Source: Bacillus subtilis
Lineage (GTDB): Bacteria > Bacillota > Bacilli > Bacillales > Bacillaceae_C
NCBI RefSeq assembly: GCF_008764245.1
Contig: NZ_VTQV01000001.1
Coordinates: 62,001 to 126,000, forward strand
DNA: 64,000 nucleotides
Reading direction: 5' to 3'
Part shown: in pieces, positions 16,934 through 26,815 of the stretch
Layout of the letters: every line of letters starts with the position of its first letter
Position numbering within the stretch: position 1 is the first letter of the stretch
Translations under genes and position numbers: made by a program
The notes under the pieces: model-generated
Database searches by the model: none
Told to the model about the DNA's origin: nothing
The model's input: only the letters and a program-made list of their open reading frames with translations

Positions 16934-18391
16934 TTACTTCTTCATAATAGCATTTAATGAAACCAAGCGATCATCAAAGTCATACACTTTATCACCAATG
17001 ATTTGATATGTTTCGTGCCCTTTACCTGCCACAAGAACAACATCGCCTTCTTCGGCTAAATCGATAGCACACTCAATCGCCTTTTTTCTGTCAGGCTCAA
17101 TCAGATATCGTTTGCCTACTACTCCTTTTTTCATGTCTTCTATTATCGCACTTGGATCTTCACTACGGGGATTATCTGAAGTGAAGATAGGATCTGTCGC
17201 CCATTTACAGGCAATCTGCGCCATTAATGGTCGTTTTGATGGGTCTCGATCCCCGCCACAGCCAACGACACAAAATACACGTTTATCGGCAAATTGTTGA
17301 ATCGTTCTTAAAACATTTTCCAAGCCATCTGGTGTGTGTGCGTAATCCACGATAACGGCAAATTTTTGCCCTCCATTCACTAATTCAAAACGACCTGGAA
17401 CACCTTTAGCCTGTTCAACTGATTGTATAATGCTGTGGAAAGGAATTTTCGACACATACGCAGTTGCAATGGCTGCCAAGGCATTATACACATTAAATTC
17501 TCCCGCTAATGGTAAGTGAATCTCCCTTTCCCCTTCTGGAGAAAGAAGTTTAAATGTAACCCCATGACTATGGTAAGTAATGGAATCCGCTTGAAAATCA
17601 GCTGCCTTGTTAATTCCATAGGTGACTACATGGGCAGATGTTTCTGAAGCCAATAATTCCGCAACCTCATCATCGGCATTCAGTACAGCAAATTTAGGAT
17701 GTTTAGTTGAATAGGTATTTCCTAGTTTAGAAAACAATAAACTTTTTGCCCTTTTGTATTCTGCCATCGTATGGTGGTAATCAAGGTGATCTTGGGAAAG
17801 GTTTGTAAAAACAGCCACATCATAATCACAGCCATTAACTCTCCCTTGTACCAAAGCATGAGACGATACTTCCATAATGGCCGTGTCAATTTTTTCTTCA
17901 ACCATTTCATGAAAGACTTTTTGTAGTTCTAAGCTATCAGGCGTTGTGTTTTTTGTTTCCAAAACTTTGCTTCCGATTTTGATATTAATGGTTCCGATTA
18001 AGCCTGTTGAATGATCTGCATCTTTAAAGATGGAGTCAACCATATGACTTGTTGTTGTTTTTCCATTTGTTCCGGTAATGCCAATCAAATGCATTTTTTG
18101 AGTCGGATGGTGATAAAAGGCATCTGCTAGAATGGCCATTGCTTTTTTTGTATCTTTCACTAAAATGACAGGTACTTCTAACTGTAAAGGCCTTTCCGCT
18201 ACAATAGCTACTGCTCCTTTATTTATGGCTTCCTCAGCAAAATTATGCCCATCAAAAGAATGTCCCTTTATACAAATAAACAAATGTCCTTTTTCTACTT
18301 TTTGGTGATTGTTCGATATTCCAATTATTTCATCATTTTCTTCCGGTGCTTCAATAAATGGAAGTGATTGTAATAGCCTATGCAAATCCAA
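16934..18391 (-). CDS. murE: UDP-MurNAc-tripeptide synthetase MurE (meso-DAP type)
   Basis: 485 residues. MurE adds the third peptide residue. The P-loop GTNGKTT is at 107-113 and the substrate-specificity motif DNPRSEDP at 406-413. The Asn-Pro-Arg form is the one known for meso-diaminopimelate-adding enzymes, so the wall should be A1-gamma type. The carbamylated-lysine region is HTMAEYKRAKS. The TTG start has AAAGGA ten bases upstream. It is separated from spoVD by a 604-base stretch with two dispersed repeats, so it may have its own promoter. Confidence 0.96.
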   Translation of the reverse strand: MDLHRLLQSLPFIEAPEENDEIIGISNNHQKVEKGHLFICIKGHSFDGHNFAEEAINKGAVAIVAERPLQLEVPVILVKDTKKAMAILADAFYHHPTQKMHLIGITGTNGKTTTSHMVDSIFKDADHSTGLIGTINIKIGSKVLETKNTTPDSLELQKVFHEMVEEKIDTAIMEVSSHALVQGRVNGCDYDVAVFTNLSQDHLDYHHTMAEYKRAKSLLFSKLGNTYSTKHPKFAVLNADDEVAELLASETSAHVVTYGINKAADFQADSITYHSHGVTFKLLSPEGEREIHLPLAGEFNVYNALAAIATAYVSKIPFHSIIQSVEQAKGVPGRFELVNGGQKFAVIVDYAHTPDGLENVLRTIQQFADKRVFCVVGCGGDRDPSKRPLMAQIACKWATDPIFTSDNPRSEDPSAIIEDMKKGVVGKRYLIEPDRKKAIECAIDLAEEGDVVLVAGKGHETYQIIGDKVYDFDDRLVSLNAIMKK

Positions 18392-18417
18392 TAATCTTCA
18401 ATCCTTTCATAATGGTT

Positions 18418-18631
18418 AAGAAAAGCGCAAGCGCCCGTTTAGCGACGTACAAACTTGGATAATAACGCTGAACGGCTAAAATCGCGCCGTCCTGGCGCAA
18501 CGCCGTTCTGACCAACATCCTGTTGGCCTGAGATAAAGGAAACACAGTGAGCCTGATAAGGCGAACTGATGTTGACTTATCGTAGGAAGGCACCGAAAGT
18601 TTGCTAGTCGCTGGGCGCTGGAGCTAGATCC
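18418..18631 (+). repeat. Dispersed repeat, copy B with hairpin insert
   Basis: Same outer sequences as copy A, with an insert of about 60 bp replacing a short central segment. The insert contains nested inverted repeats: outer arms gaacggc (18470-18476) and gccgttc (18502-18508), inner arms gcgcc (18484-18488) and ggcgc (18494-18498). It lies just upstream of murE. No convincing ORF is seen (a 71-codon frame crosses it but has no RBS). Confidence 0.85.
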
Positions 18632-18855
18632 AGCACTAGCCCAAATTTATACTTCTATCCTTGAGAAAAGCCGTCCCATTATATAAGCTAGAATTTCCTA
18701 AAATAATGCTTCTGTAAAAATACAGAAAAAAACATTCCTATCTATTTTACATAATAATTGAATTTGAAGCTATCCTTGAAGCATGATTTTTTGTATAAAT
18801 TTTTTAACGAACTTAAGAAGCGGTCATGAATGAATCATGCCGCTCCGTTGTTCTC
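18632..18855. other. Non-coding gap between two repeats
   Basis: AT-rich sequence with no convincing ORF or RNA gene. I see only short A/T tracts and no clear terminator for spoVD. Confidence 0.5.
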
Positions 18856-18997
18856 AAGAAAAGCGCAAGAGCCTTGATTTAAGGTAGAACAGCTAAGACG
18901 CGCCATCGTGGCGCAACGCAGTTCTGCGCCGCCCTAGCGCTACGCCGATGAACTCACATCCTGTGAGCTTCTCGGGGCTAGGCGCTGGAGCTAGATC
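18856..18997 (+). repeat. Dispersed repeat variant C, overlapping the spoVD stop
   Basis: The left end aagaaaagcgcaagagcc and the right end ggcgctggagctagatc match the family. The centre holds the same hairpin module as copy B (outer arms 18886-18893 and 18918-18925, inner arms gcgcc 18900-18904 and ggcgc 18910-18914). The last bases of the element form the TGA stop codon of spoVD on the other strand. Confidence 0.8.
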
Positions 18998-20909
18998 ACT
19001 CAAGATAGACTCTGATTGCGGAGCCCTCTTCTACCTTTACACCTGGTTTAGGGCTTTGCTGAATGACTTTTGAACCCTCCCCGCTTGTTTTAAGCTTTAA
19101 GTTATACATTTGCTGTTGAATTTCCTTGATTGACATCCCCTTTAAATCAGGCACTGTGATCATGACGGGATCATTCCACTTTTTTTCTTTTTCTATTTGG
19201 TTTTCACGGGGTTTGACGCCCATGGCTTGCAAAGAATCTTCTAAGATATTTCCTACAATCGGCGCAGCGACCGTGCCGCCAAATTGAACGGTACCTTTTG
19301 GATTATCGACAGCCGTGTAGACAACAATTTGTGGATCATCTGCAGGTGCAAATCCGATAAATGAGACAACATAATTATTTTCTAAATAACGACCATCTTT
19401 TGCCTTTTGTGCCGTACCTGTTTTTCCTCCAACACGATAAGAGTCTACAAATGCATTTCCACCTGTACCTTGAGCGACAACACTCTCAAGCGCATGTCTC
19501 ACTTCTTTTGAGGTAGACTCTGAGACCACCTTTCTTTTGGCAACAGGAGTTTTCCGCATTACAACTGCTCCTGTTCGTGGGTCTACAAGTTCTTTCGCAA
19601 TATAAGGTTGATATAAGGTTCCTCCGTTGACTGCAGCAGCAACAGCGGCTACTTGTTGGATAGGAGTAACTGAAACCCCCTGTCCAAACGATGTTGTCGC
19701 CAGCTCAACGGGACCAACCCGGTCCATTTTAAATAAAATACCCGTTCCTTCTCCAGCTAAATCGATCCCCGTTTTTTCTCCAAAACCGAAACCACGAATA
19801 TAATCAAATAATTTTTCTTTGCCTAATCTTTGACCCAACTCCACAAAACCTGGGTTACAGGAATTTTCAACCACCTCAAGAAATGTTTGACTCCCATGCC
19901 CCCCACTTTTCCAGCAACGTAGGTTCGCTCCACCTACTTTAACCGAACCATGATCATGGAAATGTTCTTCTTCTAAGTTCACTTTTCCTTCTTCTAGGGC
20001 AGCGGCGAGTGTAATAATTTTAAATGTTGATCCTGGCTCGTACGTACTCCAGATAGGAAGATTTCGATTATATACTTCCTGAGGCACATTTTGAAAATCA
20101 GCGGGATCAAACGAAGGCCTGCTAGACATTCCTAAAATTTCTCCCGTATTCGGATCCATCGCAATAGAAATAATGCCATCTGGGTTATATAATGCTTCCG
20201 CATTATCTAGTTCCCTTTCAATGATCGATTGAATTTTAGTATCAATTGTTAATTTTAGATCATAACCATCTTGAGGAGGATCAAATTCATCTGACATCTC
20301 CGGCATTCTTTTTCCTTTCGCATCCGAAAAAAACTGTACGGACCCCTTCTCTCCTTTTAGTTCTTTATCATAATATAATTCTAATCCAGCAAGACCTTGA
20401 TTATCTATGCCGGTGAATCCTAACACATGCGATAAATATTTCCCAAAAGGGTAATGACGCTTTGAATCTTCCGCAATATAGACCCCTTTTAAATCTAAAG
20501 CTTGAACTTCTTTTGCTTTTTCAAAGGTTATTTTTCTTCCTTCAGGTAATCTTTCAATAGAAGAGTTTTTAGAGACTCGTTGATAAATATCCTCTTTGGA
20601 ACCTTCTAATACTTTTGCGAGCTTCTCAGCCGTTCCCGCAGGATCCTCTATCTGTCTTGGGATGACATATACCGTTGGGGCGGATTTATTTTCGGCAATC
20701 GAAACATCATTCCTGTCCACAATTTTTCCTCGTTCAGGTTCAAATGGAATATTTCTACTCCATGAATCTCTTGCAAGATCCGTTAGGGCTTTTCCCATAC
20801 CAAACTGAACATACCCTAATCGCACATCAATAATAAAAAATACAAACAGTCCCGCTATTAATATAAATGACAGTCTTTTTCTTACCGTTACGGTAGATAC
20901 ACGCTTCAA
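18996..20909 (-). CDS. spoVD: Sporulation-specific penicillin-binding protein SpoVD
   Basis: 637 residues. SpoVD is a class B PBP that cross-links spore cortex with SpoVE. It has an N-terminal membrane segment, a dimerisation domain, the transpeptidase motifs STFK (294-297), SCN (350-352) and KTG (496-498), and one C-terminal PASTA domain (about 575-637). The TTG at 20909 has AGAGGAGG eight bases upstream and gives the family start LKRVSTVTVRKRL. The longer frame to 20981 would add a segment that overlaps a terminator. Unlike B. subtilis, the acidic tail after PASTA is absent: the protein ends where the repeat begins. Confidence 0.94.
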   Translation of the reverse strand: MKRVSTVTVRKRLSFILIAGLFVFFIIDVRLGYVQFGMGKALTDLARDSWSRNIPFEPERGKIVDRNDVSIAENKSAPTVYVIPRQIEDPAGTAEKLAKVLEGSKEDIYQRVSKNSSIERLPEGRKITFEKAKEVQALDLKGVYIAEDSKRHYPFGKYLSHVLGFTGIDNQGLAGLELYYDKELKGEKGSVQFFSDAKGKRMPEMSDEFDPPQDGYDLKLTIDTKIQSIIERELDNAEALYNPDGIISIAMDPNTGEILGMSSRPSFDPADFQNVPQEVYNRNLPIWSTYEPGSTFKIITLAAALEEGKVNLEEEHFHDHGSVKVGGANLRCWKSGGHGSQTFLEVVENSCNPGFVELGQRLGKEKLFDYIRGFGFGEKTGIDLAGEGTGILFKMDRVGPVELATTSFGQGVSVTPIQQVAAVAAAVNGGTLYQPYIAKELVDPRTGAVVMRKTPVAKRKVVSESTSKEVRHALESVVAQGTGGNAFVDSYRVGGKTGTAQKAKDGRYLENNYVVSFIGFAPADDPQIVVYTAVDNPKGTVQFGGTVAAPIVGNILEDSLQAMGVKPRENQIEKEKKWNDPVMITVPDLKGMSIKEIQQQMYNLKLKTSGEGSKVIQQSPKPGVKVEEGSAIRVYLE

Positions 20910-20980
20910 AAAAAGGACCTCCTCTTCCAGGGCTCGTTCCACTATATGCGAAATTCCTCGAACATAGAACGATTTCAGCA

Positions 20981-21013
20981 AAAGAAAAAGAGGATGTTCA
21001 GTTTACATCCCCC
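20981..21013 (-). terminator. Intrinsic terminator after pbpB
   Basis: On the minus strand GGATGT and ACATCC arms form a short hairpin followed by TCTTTTTCTTTT. It separates pbpB from spoVD, which in B. subtilis has a separate sigma-E promoter. Confidence 0.75.
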
Positions 21014-21028
21014 AAATATAACTTGTAA

Positions 21029-23191
21029 CTATTCATCTGCTTTTTTCTTGTTCAATGCCTCTCGAGGAGACTGAAATTGGATCTCTAATGTTTCCCCCGG
21101 TTCCACCACTGTTCCTGGTTTAGAACTTTGTTGCAATACATAACCTTCTCCTTTTATGTTAAGGGTTATATCGGCCATTTCAGAAAGATTGATCACTTCT
21201 CGTTTCGACCATCCTTTCATGTTAGGGATGGTTGTAGGGCCATCTGTTTTCAGATAAACCTTTTCACCAACAATTAACGCCTCTTTGGAAAATGGCGATT
21301 GTTGAATAATCTTGTTGCCTTCACCAATGACTATTGGGTTTAATCCTTTTTCTTTCACCCATTTTGTGGCTTCACTCACGCTCATTTCAGAGAAATCAGG
21401 AAGCTGAACCGTTTTGGCCTTAACAAATTCTTCCGGTTTGATATTTAAATATTGTAAACTGCTTTTCATCACCGTATTAAAAATCATCGAAACAGGTTTA
21501 CTTCCACTTTCATTTTCGTCCAAGTGCGGCCGATCGACCATCACATACATCACTAACTGCGGATTATCAGCAGGGGCAACACCAAGAAAGGAATAAATAT
21601 AATTATTTTTCCCTTTCAGATATCCGGTTGGCCCTGCTATTTGGGCTGTCCCCGTTTTTCCCGCCACTTGATAACCCTCAATATTATAGATTTTTCCTGT
21701 TCCGTTTTTACCGGTGACCACTGTTTCTAACACTTCTAACACTTCTTTAGCCGTTTCTTTGCTAATCGGCTTCCCTGCTACCTCAGGCTTTGTTTCTTGA
21801 ACAGTTCCATCATTGGGATTCACAACCTTATCTACAACATACGGCTTCATCATCACGCCTTCATTGGCAATAGCAGTCATTGCTTGAACCATCTGAATGG
21901 CAGTGACCGTTGTACCTTGACCGTATACACTCGTGACCTTTTCAACAGGATACCGATAGAGAATCTTGCCGGTAGCCTCATTAGGTAAGCCAATATTGGT
22001 CCGTTGTCCAAATTTGAAATCCTCCATGGCTTCACGCCAAGCTTTTGTGCCCATTTTTTCAAGTAAATAAGCAAATCCTACATTGGATGATCGTTGCACA
22101 CCTTCTAAGTAAGAAATGGTTCCCCAGCCTTCCCCACCATTATGATCATTTATTGTACTTTGGCGATCCACTTGGTATTTACCAGAAGGGAATGTATCAG
22201 CTGGTTTAAATACACCTTCTTCAATCGCAGTAGCTAATGAAAAAACCTTCATCGTAGAACCAGGTTCATAGCTTGTTTCAATTACTTCATTGTGCCAAGA
22301 CTTCTCAATCCCCTCCCTTGTCTCGGGATGGAAAGTGGGGGTCTGACCCATTGCTAAGATTTTCCCAGTTTTTGGCTCTGCTACAACCGCCATAATTCTT
22401 TCAGGAGAATACTTTTCATCTACTTGACTGATCGCATCTTCTAAAAAGGTCTGAATTTTTTTGTCCAACGTTAAGTATATATCCTGGCCATTTTCAGGTT
22501 CTTTAATATGTTTCTCCGAGTTTGGTAATATATAATTCCAAACATCCCCTTCATATTGCACGGAACCATTTTTCCCACTCAAAAGATCATTATAGCTCAT
22601 TTCTAAGCCAGTTCCAGTAAGCTTTTTTTTCCCATCTTCTTCCACTTCTTGCGTATAGCCAATAAGATGGGAAGCAAAAACACCATTTGGATAGAACCTT
22701 TTTGTATCCTTTAAAAATCCAATACCAGGTAAATGAAGGTCTTCAATCTTATTTTTCACACTATGGGATAGATCTTTTCCCGCTTTTCCGAATTCCACTT
22801 GTTTGGCATCTTTCGTTAAAACAGCATAAATATCCGCTTCTTCCATATCGATGTATTTAGCTAATTGCTTGGCTGTTTTAGCAGGATCGACGACATGCCT
22901 CGGCTTCTTTTTATCGATTGTTAATGCTTCATCTAATACTGCCACTAATGTATAAGACTCTGAATCTTCTGCGATAATCTCTTTGTTGCGATCAAAAATA
23001 GTGCCTCGTTTCGCTTTCAAAACACCTTGACGTAAATATAATTCTTTTGCTTCTGCGGCTAGTACCTTTCCCTCTACTTTCCCAGTTGTTTGAATGGTCA
23101 CAAATCTAACAATTAAGACAAAAAAGAGCAGGCAAAATATAATAAAAAATACTGCCGCTCCTATATTCCTATTCTTTTTATGACTACTCAT
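21029..23191 (-). CDS. pbpB: Division penicillin-binding protein 2B
   Basis: 720 residues. PBP2B is the essential class B transpeptidase of the septum, partner of FtsW. One N-terminal membrane segment (about 12-33), a dimerisation domain, transpeptidase motifs STMK (312-315), SSN (368-370) and KTG (512-514), and two C-terminal PASTA domains (about 592-710) are visible. The start overlaps the ftsL stop (ATGA), with the RBS inside ftsL, so translation is coupled. Confidence 0.97.
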   Translation of the reverse strand: MSSHKKNRNIGAAVFFIIFCLLFFVLIVRFVTIQTTGKVEGKVLAAEAKELYLRQGVLKAKRGTIFDRNKEIIAEDSESYTLVAVLDEALTIDKKKPRHVVDPAKTAKQLAKYIDMEEADIYAVLTKDAKQVEFGKAGKDLSHSVKNKIEDLHLPGIGFLKDTKRFYPNGVFASHLIGYTQEVEEDGKKKLTGTGLEMSYNDLLSGKNGSVQYEGDVWNYILPNSEKHIKEPENGQDIYLTLDKKIQTFLEDAISQVDEKYSPERIMAVVAEPKTGKILAMGQTPTFHPETREGIEKSWHNEVIETSYEPGSTMKVFSLATAIEEGVFKPADTFPSGKYQVDRQSTINDHNGGEGWGTISYLEGVQRSSNVGFAYLLEKMGTKAWREAMEDFKFGQRTNIGLPNEATGKILYRYPVEKVTSVYGQGTTVTAIQMVQAMTAIANEGVMMKPYVVDKVVNPNDGTVQETKPEVAGKPISKETAKEVLEVLETVVTGKNGTGKIYNIEGYQVAGKTGTAQIAGPTGYLKGKNNYIYSFLGVAPADNPQLVMYVMVDRPHLDENESGSKPVSMIFNTVMKSSLQYLNIKPEEFVKAKTVQLPDFSEMSVSEATKWVKEKGLNPIVIGEGNKIIQQSPFSKEALIVGEKVYLKTDGPTTIPNMKGWSKREVINLSEMADITLNIKGEGYVLQQSSKPGTVVEPGETLEIQFQSPREALNKKKADE

Positions 23192-23544
23192 TTTTCCCCA
23201 ACCTTGACATTATTCCCGTCTAAATTAAGACCTTTTTTCTCCGCTATTTCCTTAATTCTTTCGTATCTGCTCATTTCCTTCACTTGAGCTTCAAGTTCAC
23301 TATTGACTGTCTCTTGCTCTTGAATAGCCGTCTTGACATCTTCCACGTCTTTATTCACTTCATACACTTGCGCATTGGCTGAAATAATTTGAATGGACAT
23401 AACAGCTAGAAAAGCGATTAATAAAAAAGCAAGGACTTTCTCCCCAGGAGTGATCTTAGCATGACGTTTAACTTTTTTAATTTCTCTTTCCGGCTGTTGT
23501 GCTGGTTGATATTGATATTGTTGCTTTCGGGCTAAATTACTCAA
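23188..23544 (-). CDS. ftsL: Cell-division protein FtsL
   Basis: 118 residues: a basic cytoplasmic N-terminus, one membrane segment (about 43-60) and an extracytoplasmic leucine-zipper-like coiled coil (about 64-100), ending in KKGLNLDGNNVKVGE. FtsL complexes with DivIC and DivIB and activates septal synthesis. The TTG at 23544 has GGAGGG eight bases upstream and aligns with the B. subtilis start (SNLA); the ATG ten codons earlier has no such site. Confidence 0.92.
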   Translation of the reverse strand: MSNLARKQQYQYQPAQQPEREIKKVKRHAKITPGEKVLAFLLIAFLAVMSIQIISANAQVYEVNKDVEDVKTAIQEQETVNSELEAQVKEMSRYERIKEIAEKKGLNLDGNNVKVGEK

Positions 23545-23586
23545 ATAAAAGTCCCTCCGTCTCCATAAATACATATTCTATATGTA

Positions 23587-24519
23587 CTAAATTTTCTCTG
23601 CAATCCTTAACTTTGCCGATCGAGCACGATTATTAACCTCTAACTCTTCTTCACTTGGAATAATTGGTTTTCTGTTAACCAATTTCAATATTGGCTCATA
23701 GCCTTGAGGAATCACTGGCATCCCTGGTGGCAATGGTGGCCCCTCACTTGCTGTTTTAAAGACCGTTTTGCAAATTCGATCTTCCAAAGAATGAAAAGTA
23801 ATGACACATATTCTCCCACCCGGACGAAGCAATTCAATCGCCTGTTCAAGTGAGGATTCAAATGCATGCAACTCATCATTCACCGCTATTCTTATGGCTT
23901 GAAATATCCTTTTAGCGGGATGTCCCCCTTTTCTTCGTGCAGGTGCTGGTATCCCTTCTTTAATTAGTTCAACTAGCTGACCCGTCGTTTCAATAGGAGC
24001 CTTTTCTCTGGCTGCTTCAATCTTCCTAGCAATTTGTTTGGAAAACTTTTCCTCACCATATTGGAAAAAAATTCGTACCATGTCTTCATATGACCACTCA
24101 TTTACAACTTCATAAGCTGAAACAGCACTACTACGGTCCATTCTCATATCAAGTGGTGCATCGTGATGGTAACTAAAACCTCTTTCCGGGTCATCTAACT
24201 GTGGTGAAGAGACGCCCAGATCGTATAGTATCCCATCTACCTTTTGTACTCCAAGCTCTGCAAGTCGATCTTGAAGATGAACAAAATTACTTTGAATGAT
24301 TGTGAGTTTACTTTTCTCATGAGAGAGTGTTTCCCTTACATGAGCAATAGCTGTTTCATCTTGATCAAACGCGATTAATTGTCCTTTGTCTGATAACTGT
24401 GAAAGGATTTTTTGGGAATGGCCACCACCACCTAAAGTACAATCAACATATACCCCGTCAGAGTGAATGTTCAGTCCTTCCGATGCTTCATTTAATAATA
24501 CTGTCGTATGTTTAAACAT
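23587..24519 (-). CDS. rsmH: 16S rRNA m4C1402 methyltransferase RsmH (MraW)
   Basis: 310 residues. RsmH methylates N4 of C1402 in 16S rRNA using S-adenosylmethionine. The AdoMet loop [15 protein letters not shown] is at about 25-39. The family motifs [20 protein letters not shown] and [15 protein letters not shown] are intact. It is the second gene of the dcw cluster, with AGGGGGG before the ATG, 32 bases after mraZ. Confidence 0.97.
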   Translation of the reverse strand: MFKHTTVLLNEASEGLNIHSDGVYVDCTLGGGGHSQKILSQLSDKGQLIAFDQDETAIAHVRETLSHEKSKLTIIQSNFVHLQDRLAELGVQKVDGILYDLGVSSPQLDDPERGFSYHHDAPLDMRMDRSSAVSAYEVVNEWSYEDMVRIFFQYGEEKFSKQIARKIEAAREKAPIETTGQLVELIKEGIPAPARRKGGHPAKRIFQAIRIAVNDELHAFESSLEQAIELLRPGGRICVITFHSLEDRICKTVFKTASEGPPLPPGMPVIPQGYEPILKLVNRKPIIPSEEELEVNNRARSAKLRIAEKI

Positions 24520-24550
24520 GATGCCCCCCTATTCTATCCCTATTGGTCAA

Positions 24551-24982
24551 TCAAATATCAAAATCAATCATATTCTCAGCAATTTCAGCAAATGATTCTT
24601 CTGACTCTGTAAAATATTCTTCCCAAATTCCTTTATTCCAAATCTCTATACGATTAGAAACGCCTAAAACTACACATTCTTTTTCTAATTTTGCATAGCC
24701 AATCAATGTGGTGGGCAAGTTGATTCTACCTTGCTTATCGATCTCACATTCAATCGCTCCGGAGAAAAAAAACCGTGTAAAAGCCCTCGCATCCTTTTTC
24801 GTCATCGGTAATGTTTTTAACTTTTCCTCCAACTGGCGCCATTCATCAAGAGGATATCCAAATAAACATTGGTCAAGACCTCTTGTAATAACAAATGATT
24901 CCCCAAGAGAGTCTCTAAATTTAGCTGGGACGATTAAACGCCCTTTCGTATCAATGTTATGTTGGTATTCTCCCATGAACAT
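24551..24982 (-). CDS. mraZ: Transcriptional regulator MraZ
   Basis: 143 residues, as in B. subtilis. MraZ has two SpoVT/AbrB-like domains (about 5-47 and 76-120), forms a ring, and binds repeats ahead of its own operon to control the dcw cluster. ATG 24982 is used: GGGGG is eight bases upstream and it gives [15 protein letters not shown], while the ORF is open five codons further. The promoter and operator should lie in 24983-25053. Several TGGG-like triplets occur there, but I could not define the operator confidently. Confidence 0.95.
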   Translation of the reverse strand: MFMGEYQHNIDTKGRLIVPAKFRDSLGESFVITRGLDQCLFGYPLDEWRQLEEKLKTLPMTKKDARAFTRFFFSGAIECEIDKQGRINLPTTLIGYAKLEKECVVLGVSNRIEIWNKGIWEEYFTESEESFAEIAENMIDFDI

Positions 24983-25053
24983 GAGACATGCCCCCACTTT
25001 CTATCTCTAATTTACCACAACCTACCACTTTTCACCACCTTTTTTTCCTTACA

Positions 25054-25100
25054 AATAAAAAAGACTTCTAATTGCCGAATAGCCGACTAATTAGAAGCCC
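25054..25100 (-). terminator. Intrinsic terminator after bshC
   Basis: Arms cttctaatt (25065-25073) and aattagaag (25089-25097) form a hairpin. On the minus strand it is followed by TCTTTTTTATTT. It separates bshC from mraZ. Confidence 0.85.
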
Positions 25101-25108
25101 TAAAAAAA

Positions 25109-26737
25109 CTATATTCTAATAATTTTGTGCCTTCCATCAAACTCGAATGACAGGGACATTAATTCATGGATAAATGACTCTCCTCTTTCATTTAAATAAT
25201 AAAAGATATTCCATATCCTTTCCTGTGGGCTGCCATTCGGACGCAAAGATCTTTCAACCCGTTCATATTTCTCTAATTCACTTTCATACCTTTCTTTTAC
25301 ATACCAATCTGCTTTCTTTTTCAGAAACTCAATTTGCTTTGTATGAAAAGCTAGGTTTTTATGTGCAAGAGGTAAAAGTCCACGTTCAGTATGTTCAAGC
25401 CTTTCAAAAACAGATTGGTAACGTTCTTCTAGAAACTTGTTCATATCATCCAATATCATTTCCAAATCTCGGTCTGTTACAGAATCAAGATAAGTTTTTT
25501 GTTGTTTTTCCACTCCATTTTTTAAAACATCCTCAATCGTTAGTTGTAAATCATCTAGATCCCGTTCAATATTTGGTTCTATAAATGTAATATTTATCCT
25601 TGGTACAAGGGGGGGCATTTTCATATCCCATAATTCAAATGCTTGTTTTAACTCACCCCAATACGCAATTTCTCCTGGACCGGCGATAAAAGCTAGAGAT
25701 GGAAATAAAGACTCTTGCATCAGTGGTCTTGTAACGACATTATTACTGAAAATCTCCGGAGTCTCTTTCAGTTTCTCAGACAAATCTAGGCGATCCATTT
25801 GCCAATCTGTTTTTTCAACTTTAAACCGATCTGATTTCGAATCATAATCCAATAACAATCGCTCATTTCCCTCATATAAAAACAAATTGGCTGATTGCGG
25901 ATGAATCTCAAGCATACGAGTGAATCCATAATGGTGAATTAGCTTTTGCTGAGTTAAGACCTTTTCTGTAATTAGAGATGCTTGATCAATCACTTTTGAA
26001 AAAACAGGTTTTTCCAAATTCCTTAAATGTCGATCCGCTGCATCAATCACTAATAATCCATAATCTTTAAATAAAGACATAATAATCGTTGTAAAGAAAT
26101 CTGTGATCGTTTCACTACGATTACTTGCTTCCAGCACGGAAGCGAACACTTCTTTCGTATATTTTCGTTCTCCTAAATGCATAAAAATAGTCTCCAGCCA
26201 TTTTTGCATTTCCTCTTTATTATATACGATATCAGAGGCCATTTTTTTCAAACCTTTTTGTTCTGGGAAATTGACCTTCTTCATCTTACGTCCTGCTTCA
26301 GCATACACATGATTAATTTCTAAAAAATCATGGTCTTCGCCAGCAATCCAAAACACAGGAATAACTGGAGTCCCCAAATTTCTTTCCTGTTGTTCCGCCA
26401 ATTTAAGTATGGAAATAACCTTATGTATGGTGTAAAGTGGGCCTGTTAATAATCCAGCTTGTTGCCCTCCAATCACAACCGTGGATTTGTCATTTTGTAA
26501 TTTTTCAAGTGACTTCCTAGTTTCATTAGACGTAGGGAAGCGCTCCATATAGTTTTCGATACAAGCGGCAAGCGCTTTTCGATTAAAATCCCTTTTCATT
26601 AAATCGTTATAGCGTTTTTCATAAACCCCGTTCTCTGTTATATCATAATGAAAAAAACCTTTCACTGGTTCTTTTTGTTCCATATAAAGAGAAGCAAAGT
26701 CGTTCGTTGCTGGAATGACGATGCTTTCAATTTCCAT
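25109..26737 (-). CDS. bshC: Bacillithiol synthase BshC (cysteine-adding)
   Basis: 542 residues. BshC attaches cysteine to glucosaminyl-malate, the last step of bacillithiol synthesis. It has a Rossmann-like core (VIGGQQAGLLTGPLYTIHK, FWIAGEDHDFLEINH) and a long C-terminal coiled coil (about 415-500), both hallmarks of the family (DUF2317). ATG 26737 has AAGGGAG seven bases upstream and is preferred to the codon 18 bases earlier. Next to mraZ as in B. subtilis (yllA). Confidence 0.95.
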   Translation of the reverse strand: MEIESIVIPATNDFASLYMEQKEPVKGFFHYDITENGVYEKRYNDLMKRDFNRKALAACIENYMERFPTSNETRKSLEKLQNDKSTVVIGGQQAGLLTGPLYTIHKVISILKLAEQQERNLGTPVIPVFWIAGEDHDFLEINHVYAEAGRKMKKVNFPEQKGLKKMASDIVYNKEEMQKWLETIFMHLGERKYTKEVFASVLEASNRSETITDFFTTIIMSLFKDYGLLVIDAADRHLRNLEKPVFSKVIDQASLITEKVLTQQKLIHHYGFTRMLEIHPQSANLFLYEGNERLLLDYDSKSDRFKVEKTDWQMDRLDLSEKLKETPEIFSNNVVTRPLMQESLFPSLAFIAGPGEIAYWGELKQAFELWDMKMPPLVPRINITFIEPNIERDLDDLQLTIEDVLKNGVEKQQKTYLDSVTDRDLEMILDDMNKFLEERYQSVFERLEHTERGLLPLAHKNLAFHTKQIEFLKKKADWYVKERYESELEKYERVERSLRPNGSPQERIWNIFYYLNERGESFIHELMSLSFEFDGRHKIIRI

Positions 26738-26815
26738 TAAATAACTCCCTTTCATGCATTGGTAAAGGTAGATAAAAGTATAGCAAAATGAAGAAAAAAT
26801 TGATATTAAATTGTC

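Noticed and set aside
20930-20960. CATATAGT as a sigma-E -10 box for spoVD
   Set aside because: The -10 is close to consensus, but I found no acceptable -35 element at the right distance.
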